Origin: Daphnia carinata
Taxonomy: Eukaryota; Arthropoda; Branchiopoda; Diplostraca; Daphniidae
Length of the DNA: 64,000 bases
Reading direction: 5' to 3'
NCBI RefSeq assembly: GCF_022539665.2
Contig: NC_081331.1
Coordinates: 3,072,501 to 3,136,500, forward strand
Position numbers and translations under genes: made by a program. The notes under the pieces were generated by a model. The model was not told the origin of the DNA, searched no databases, and saw only the letters and a list, made by a program, of their open reading frames with translations. This document shows positions 51,266 through 64,000 of the stretch, piece after piece. Every line of letters begins with the position of its first letter. The stretch's first letter is position 1.

Positions 51266-52734
51266 ATGTTGCGTAAAAGAACTTTTTATCAACGTGTCTT
51301 CGTTATCGGAACATTGGCAATTTGTGTCTACACGTTTCGTTTTCTAATAGCAAAAAACCTTTCGACAATTTCCGATAACCAAAACTTACCTTTAACAACT
51401 GTTACGTTGACCTCTAAGATATTTATTGAGTCCCTTGCAAACAGTATCAAACAAGTTCGCCTTCAAGCAAACAAGCATGATAAACTTGTGAGCTATCCGT
51501 GGAAGGATGACCCAACTTGCAAAAAATTTACCGTCCAGGTAAGGAAATAGATTTTATTTGGCGTCATTTCTAGTGCGTACGCAATTGAGTAGAAACCATA
51601 ACGCAAAAATGTGCCAATGATTTTCTAAGGCATTTAATACTATAATCTAGCTGGCAGAGAGAGATAGCCTTCCCAAATGGGCTTTGACATCATTTCCCGG
51701 AAGCGGTGTTACCTGGACGAGACAGATGATTGAAGGTATTACAGGTATTTACACAGGCTCAATTCATGAACAGGATCCACCTCCAGTTCAATTAGAAGGT
51801 ATGCGACTTTTTTTAAAACTCTTTTCGAGTTGCTAAAGAACGTGTTTTACGATAGCTTCATTGCAGAACTTAACATATCCTTTGAATTGATCTTATACAG
51901 GCGTAGGCTTTGATCAACTCGGTATTAGAGACGATCCCTTTTGTGGATGCACTATAATTGACAAAGATCATGAAGCAACAATCACGGTAGATGGAATGGT
52001 GGATTATTTTCGGCTACTTTATATCGAGGTCATTACACACATTCTTTTTTAAACCCAAGCCTTCAACGATTGCTGTGCGTTCATAGTATATGTTGGTTCT
52101 TAATTTAGATATTAATCCGAATTTTAGGGCTATTCGGATATACTTCGAAAGGTATATGACTACCGAGGCGTTCTTCTACTGCGAAACCCGATGGATGTTG
52201 TTTTCACGTACCGGCATTGGCAGCTAGCAGGGAAAGTAGGGACAGCACCACAAGAAGCTTTCCAGGGACCACAATGGAAGAAAGTCGTAGAATTCGTTGC
52301 CTACGCTTGGGCAGACCATGCCATCCGCTGGATAGAGCAAATCGAGAAGGGAACTGTCATATTTTACGAGCAGCTACTTGGTCGCAACGCATCGACAGAA
52401 TTGGAGCGACTTTTTGACGCTATGGATTTCAAGCCTAGTCCGCTCGATACGGAGCGAATGCGATGCACGCTGGATCACAGAGATCGCACCGACCATAAGA
52501 GGTTGAACAAGAGTTGGTAAGAGAGTCACACCATAATACGTGTGCCATTTTAAAATAACAAATCTTTTAAAATATTCATTGTGTCCATGTAGGATACCGT
52601 TGGAGGAAGAGCAAAGGCTATTATTTATAGAATCAATCCATCGAGTCCAGCAAAGTCTACGAAGGCGAAAGTGGCCTCAGCTTCCTGTTCATCTGTATGA
52701 CCTTCATGGCCTTTACAATCAAACCATCCTTTGA
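51266..52734 (+). CDS. WSCD-type Golgi sulfotransferase, copy 2
   Basis: Five exons, 51,266-51,538; 51,651-51,798; 51,901-52,028; 52,128-52,516; 52,593-52,734; 359 residues. The membrane anchor is about 11-29. The shared blocks are [55 protein letters not shown] and [10 protein letters not shown]. Exons 2 (148 bp) and 4 (389 bp) have exactly the lengths seen in copy 1, and intron phases are 0, 1, 0, 2 in both. Divergence is greatest in the stem and in exon 3, so acceptor specificity may differ. The open frame extends 24 nt upstream of the chosen ATG without another ATG. Confidence 0.85.
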
Positions 52735-53331
52735 TTTCTTAGGAATTCTTTATATGAGAATTGCAGACTTCCGTGTGCCGAGGTTATTTGACAGACCCAA
52801 ACCAAGTATAGGTTTGCTGATTACATGTATTTTCTACCAATCCATCAGAGATATCTGCTTACAACTGCACCTGTGATTATAATTCGATATAGGTTTTGTA
52901 CCTCCGGCTATTCTTTTGATCTGGATTCAGAATGGTTGTAGGCTTCCAAAAATCGTGGCATTTCATACTTGATATACCTTGCGGTGAACCACTACTTACT
53001 TTTAACAAGTTGGCTTCAATTGTATTAAACAGGAAGGGTAATTCCTTCGGTAAATATCGAATTCATCGACGAGGGCGATTAAAATTGAAGCTTCTCTGCT
53101 ACGTTTCACGTTATCTACGGCTGTCTTTTTTAAGAAAATGTGTGCCCATCTCCATGAAAGAAGAAGGAAATACAAAAAAAAAATATAATTTGTAATGAGA
53201 TCCATTAGTCAAAAATATCATCCCAAAGATTACTCAAATACAATGTGTTGTACGATGGGTTTTACAATAGAGTTTTACAATAGTTTAAGATCATTGCTCT
53301 CCGGAAGAATCGGACAAGAGTTTAGGAGTGT
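52735..53331. other. Tail-to-tail interval, no gene
   Basis: Between the sulfotransferase 2 stop and the MOSMO stop. A plus-strand open frame at 52,932-53,195 has no recognisable feature and is judged spurious. The interval should contain both 3' UTRs. Confidence 0.55.
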
Positions 53332-54012
53332 TTAAAAATGTGGCAAACATACTTTCCCAGCAAACAGTTCAGAAATGACTGTAATCCATAATGCAAGAAC
53401 AAAAAATATGTAAGAAAGTCCAACTTGGAAACTATTTGGCAGCTGATATGGTTCTCCTCCAATTTCAGACATAGAAAATCCAAGGGGAAAGATAACAGCG
53501 GCTAGGCAGAATAAAACCACTGCATAGGAAAAAAAATAAATAGATAAATAAAATAGTTAAAACAAAATTGAACAAGAATTTCTGTTACTTGCAGCAAATC
53601 CAACCCATCTTGCATATGGTACAACATTGTAATCCCAATGGCTTGAGATTAGTAATACAACAGTTGTTGTTATGCACACACAGCCAATAAAGATGCACAC
53701 AAGTGCCATCATCCACTCAGGAGTGAGATCAGGAGAGAAGCATACTTTTGGCCGATTATATAGAGTGGTACAAGTCCACATCAATCCCAAAGAAGTTTCT
53801 CCTGATGGTATATCCATCATCCATTGCATATTTTACAATAAAGAGTTTCTGAAGTTAGCCATTATACAAAACAAGAAATTCTTTTAATTTAATAATGGTA
53901 TGCTCATACCTCCTACGTCTGTTACAATCCAAAATGGTAGGGCAAGTGCAACAATGGCAAATATATCGGCTGTAAGAAATAATGCCCCGGAAATTAATGT
54001 TAACTTTTCCAT
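53332..54012 (-). CDS. MOSMO: Modulator of Smoothened (MOSMO / Atthog), four-pass membrane protein
   Basis: Three exons, 54,012-53,910; 53,801-53,589; 53,519-53,332, give exactly 167 residues, the length of the vertebrate protein. Four hydrophobic spans are visible, starting MEKLTLISGALFLTADIFAI. Diagnostic blocks are PEWMMALVCI, KxxARWxxF-like YARWVGFAA, MVLFCLAAVIFPLGF, GGEPYQLPN and the C-terminal FAGKVCL. By family knowledge, it acts with MEGF8 and MGRN1 to lower surface Smoothened and dampen Hedgehog signalling; fly Atthog does likewise. Its start is 614 bp from SUZ12, head-to-head. Confidence 0.93.
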
Positions 54013-54626
54013 TTTTTTTCCGCAGTAATAAGGTTATTTTTTTATATCCAGCCAAATGTGAAACCTTATTGACATTGGGCAAAATTTGAACTGCAATGTC
54101 CAAACTTAACCAAATGTCAAACTTGCTCTAAAACAACAAAATGTATAACAGCAAGAGCAAGGCAGAGTGCAGACGAAAAAAATATTGCCTTCGGCAGCCG
54201 AGCCTCCTCAGGTTCTAGGGAAGTGTGAACTCGTAGTCGTAGAATCGTAGTCGGTAGTCGCATCTCAGTCCTTGCATTCGCACACGCAAATTTATAATCA
54301 ATTAAAATATTCTGTAGATTATTATACGGCACCATTTAGAGCAAACATTTGAGTTTCAATATATTAGCTGTAATTTCCGAAAACCAAAAATCAACTGTTA
54401 TTTTTTTGTGGTTTCAAAAACTTTGAAAATAAAAGAAATTTGGCAACCCGTTGTGAAATGTAGTACAATTATATTCGCGGCTGATTGTTGTTTGGGGTCC
54501 ACCGATAAAACAAAAATTAATGGTTTTTTTTAAACTGTCATTTTGTGTTTTAGTTTTAGTCGATTTTATCTCGACAAACTTAGCCTGTATGTGAAGGAAG
54601 TTTTGGGTTACATAATAACAAACGTC
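54013..54626. promoter_or_regulatory. Shared divergent promoter region of MOSMO and SUZ12
   Basis: 614 bp between the two opposite ATG codons. An imperfect hexamer-type repeat (TCGTAG variants) lies at about 54,230-54,263. No TATA box was noticed, in line with broadly expressed genes. Confidence 0.5.
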
Positions 54627-57358
<2,732 letters not shown>

Positions 57359-57750
57359 CTGGTTAGTTTCCAGAATATGGATTGCCAATTATTTTTTCTC
57401 GCATTGGGTCATGTTTATGAAGTTAACGATTTTTTTTCTTGCAATTGATCATGTATCGGTCGCGCTCATTATGTATTTCTCTCATTTATCGTACATCCGC
57501 TATTAGTCTTCATTTTTTGGAAATACAGATGATTTTGAATTAATTCGAATATATGAATATTTATTATCTTTATTTATGGTCGTTCCTTTTCTCGCAGCTA
57601 TGACATGTTATTGATGAGTGTCACGCAAACAATCCATGTTTCATCAATGCATGTGTTTATATCCCCTATGCAACTTAAATGCATTAAGCACTGTTCAGTT
57701 ATCAGAATTTTTACATTTTCGACTGAAGGTAAATTTGGAAGACAAGGAAG
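57359..57750. other. SUZ12/HINT3 tail-to-tail interval
   Basis: 392 bp between the two stop codons. AT-rich; it should hold both 3' ends. No further gene seen. Confidence 0.55.
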
Positions 57751-58606
57751 CTACAGAGAAGAAGAGCGATACTTTTTGATCCAATCGATTGTCGTTTCCG
57801 GCTGAAAATAGTAACATTTATTATTTTTACCAGCGTATTCATAGCGAAAATATATACCGTTGCGAAATAAAAAGTTCCAGGACGAAATACTTGACGGCCT
57901 ATAAAACCCATACCCTGCTCCGGAAATATCACATGGAGATGTAGATGTTTGACAGAGTTGAAAGGTGGCCAATGAAATCCCATTCTACAGTTTAAATCAA
58001 GTTTTGTATCAAGTTTAGCCTCTTTTTCCACATCACAAACTGACAACAAGAAATACCTGCAATCAACCAAGGTTCCTAACTGTTCTTTCACAAGCAGTTG
58101 TCCTATTTCAACCATCTCCTCGACTTATAAATCAGGGAGCTAAGTTTGTTAATAATTATAATAGGTAACTAAAAGGTTAGTTATACCAATATTGACAGTT
58201 TCTACAGTAAGGCTTTTTACATCTGTGATATGTTCTCTAGGTATGATTAGAAGATGGTTCTCTGAAGCTGGTTTGATGTCACGGAATGCCAAATATTTAA
58301 GATCCTAGGTACACAGATAATGGATAAATAAAGATGTTATAATTTTACATAGTTGATGGTGTCTTCTAGGAAAAAATACTTTGCAGAGTTTTAAAACTCC
58401 ATTACATGCAAGGAATTTTATAAAATCTACAATGGCAACCAAAAAAACCAGAATTCGATCTAAGTAATATATCTCATATTTTTATAACTTAATAAGGAAA
58501 GCTAGGAGAGAGAGCAGGGGCAAACCTGATGGACAATATTTGCTGGGGCTAGACCTTGGCAAATCTGACAAAAAACACATTTTAACGCCTGTTGCACCAC
58601 AGCCAT
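57751..58606 (-). CDS. HINT3: Histidine triad nucleotide-binding protein 3 (HINT3-like)
   Basis: Five exons, 58,606-58,526; 58,304-58,187; 58,123-58,057; 57,984-57,858; 57,801-57,751; 147 residues, shorter than mammalian HINT3 (about 180), lacking its N-terminal extension. The N-terminal CVFCQIC matches the family start. Conserved blocks are FRDIKPASENHLLIIPREHI and RMGFHWPPF. The catalytic histidine triad is HLHLHV. Family members hydrolyse aminoacyl-adenylates and AMP-lysine substrates; the physiological substrate is unclear. Start codons of HINT3 and SPT16 are 517 bp apart, head-to-head. Confidence 0.9.
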
Positions 58607-59123
58607 ATTTTTAAGAAAAGGCAGTAAAGAGGGGCGGTAACCCGGTAAAATTATTTCCGTGTTTTTAACTTTTTATCTTTGGTTGTTTGACATTTGACAA
58701 TTCGAGTAGTCTGCTAGTAAAGCCGCCTCTTAAGTCCGATTAAAAATTATACAGGTTTACACTTCAAGACTGTAAACTAAGAACATACTGATTTGTATTT
58801 TTTGCATTCTTGAACTCCTTTTAAAGTGCTACAATTATTACACCATTTATTGTAGCACCGAAAGATTATTTTTTGTTGATACTTTGAAAAATATGGCGGA
58901 AGCAGAATAAAAAATATTGGCAACACTGGCGTTATTGTTTCTGAAAAAAGCAGAAATTGTGGAGGGAAAACGTGCGTGCGTTCTACGTTGTGAACTATTT
59001 CGACTCGGATTTGAGAACTATTTGTAACATTATTCGTCGCTAATCCATTATTTCGAGTTCTAAACGTATAAGTTCACACGTTAGTACGGATTTTACTTGG
59101 ATGGTTCTCGTTTCCTGCTAACA
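58607..59123. promoter_or_regulatory. Shared divergent promoter region of HINT3 and SPT16
   Basis: 517 bp between opposite start codons. It includes AATATGGCGGAAG near 58,893. The SPT16 leader contains a six-codon upstream ORF (59,101-59,121) that ends two bases before the main ATG. Confidence 0.5.
59101..59121 (+). other. Upstream mini-ORF of SPT16
   Basis: ATG GTT CTC GTT TCC TGC TAA ends two bases before the SPT16 ATG at 59,124. If the transcript starts upstream of it, it could lower or regulate initiation. Transcription start is not known. Confidence 0.35.
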
Positions 59124-63695
<4,572 letters not shown>

Positions 63696-64000
63696 ACGTT
63701 GAAGAATCGTCACGTCTGCCGTACGTAAAACTGTTTTACCCTACCCTTCCTTTCACTTATTTTTTGTTTTGTTTTTTTAATTGCTTTCCATTATGGATCC
63801 TTTTTTATGATCCTTATTTAACTGGAATCCTTTCGTAAAGGTCGGTCAGTAACCAAGTGTTACAAACATTTGAATAGTACCAATTGCTTCTTGTCTCAAA
63901 TGGTATCCGTTCTTCAACCAAGTTAAAATACACCATTCATGAACTAAAATGGTACTTATGGGCAACGAAAGCTCATGTGTGGTCAATATCTCAGTTTCGA
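63696..64000. other. SPT16 3' flank
   Basis: AT-rich sequence after the SPT16 stop to the window edge. The only AATAAA seen overlaps the stop codon itself (63,691-63,696), so the polyadenylation site is not placed. No other gene seen. Confidence 0.5.

Noticed and set aside
52932-53195. Possible third sulfotransferase fragment or small gene, plus strand
   Set aside because: No sulfotransferase motif and no match to the exons of either copy. Lies where 3' UTRs are expected.

Overview
The window reads as genomic DNA of an arthropod, most likely a branchiopod crustacean of the Daphnia type. The evidence is compact genes with many short introns (often 50-100 bp), close protein matches to animal families, small intergenic gaps, and A/T homopolymer and microsatellite tracts in the larger non-coding parts. 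Species assignment is inference. No bacterial, viral or autonomous transposon gene was recognised.

Layout. Positions 1-13,514 hold no gene I can support. Within this stretch, 6,990-8,410 is a degenerate repeat block of about 540-bp units, and from about 8.8 kb the DNA becomes very rich in homopolymers. A minus-strand gene at 13,515-23,765 encodes a betaglycan (TGF-beta type III receptor)-like protein: signal peptide, two betaglycan-type orphan domains, ZP domain with an acidic Ser-Gly site, one membrane span and a long cytoplasmic tail. A second candidate signal-peptide exon for the same gene lies at 29,399-29,507. The 7.8 kb between this gene and the next is otherwise non-coding.

From 31.5 kb the window is gene-dense: SEC16 (minus), SEC22 (plus), axonemal dynein intermediate chain DNAI1 (plus), a cathepsin-like cysteine protease (minus), two tandem WSCD-type sulfotransferases (plus), MOSMO (minus), SUZ12 (plus), HINT3 (minus) and SPT16 (plus). 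Exon chains were built by hand from splice sites, reading phase and remembered family alignments. Each complete chain sums to a whole number of codons, except SPT16, which carries an apparent one-base insertion near 59,862.

The genes are arranged as divergent pairs sharing short upstream regions: SEC16/SEC22, protease/sulfotransferase 1, MOSMO/SUZ12 and HINT3/SPT16. SEC16 and SEC22 act in the same step, ER-to-Golgi COPII traffic. SUZ12 (PRC2) and SPT16 (FACT) are both chromatin factors. MOSMO restrains Hedgehog signalling through Smoothened, and the betaglycan-like receptor would act in TGF-beta/activin signalling. The most unusual elements are the crustacean betaglycan homologue with its two candidate signal-peptide exons, the axonemal dynein gene in a lineage with aflagellate sperm, and the repeat and palindrome structures in the left non-coding third.
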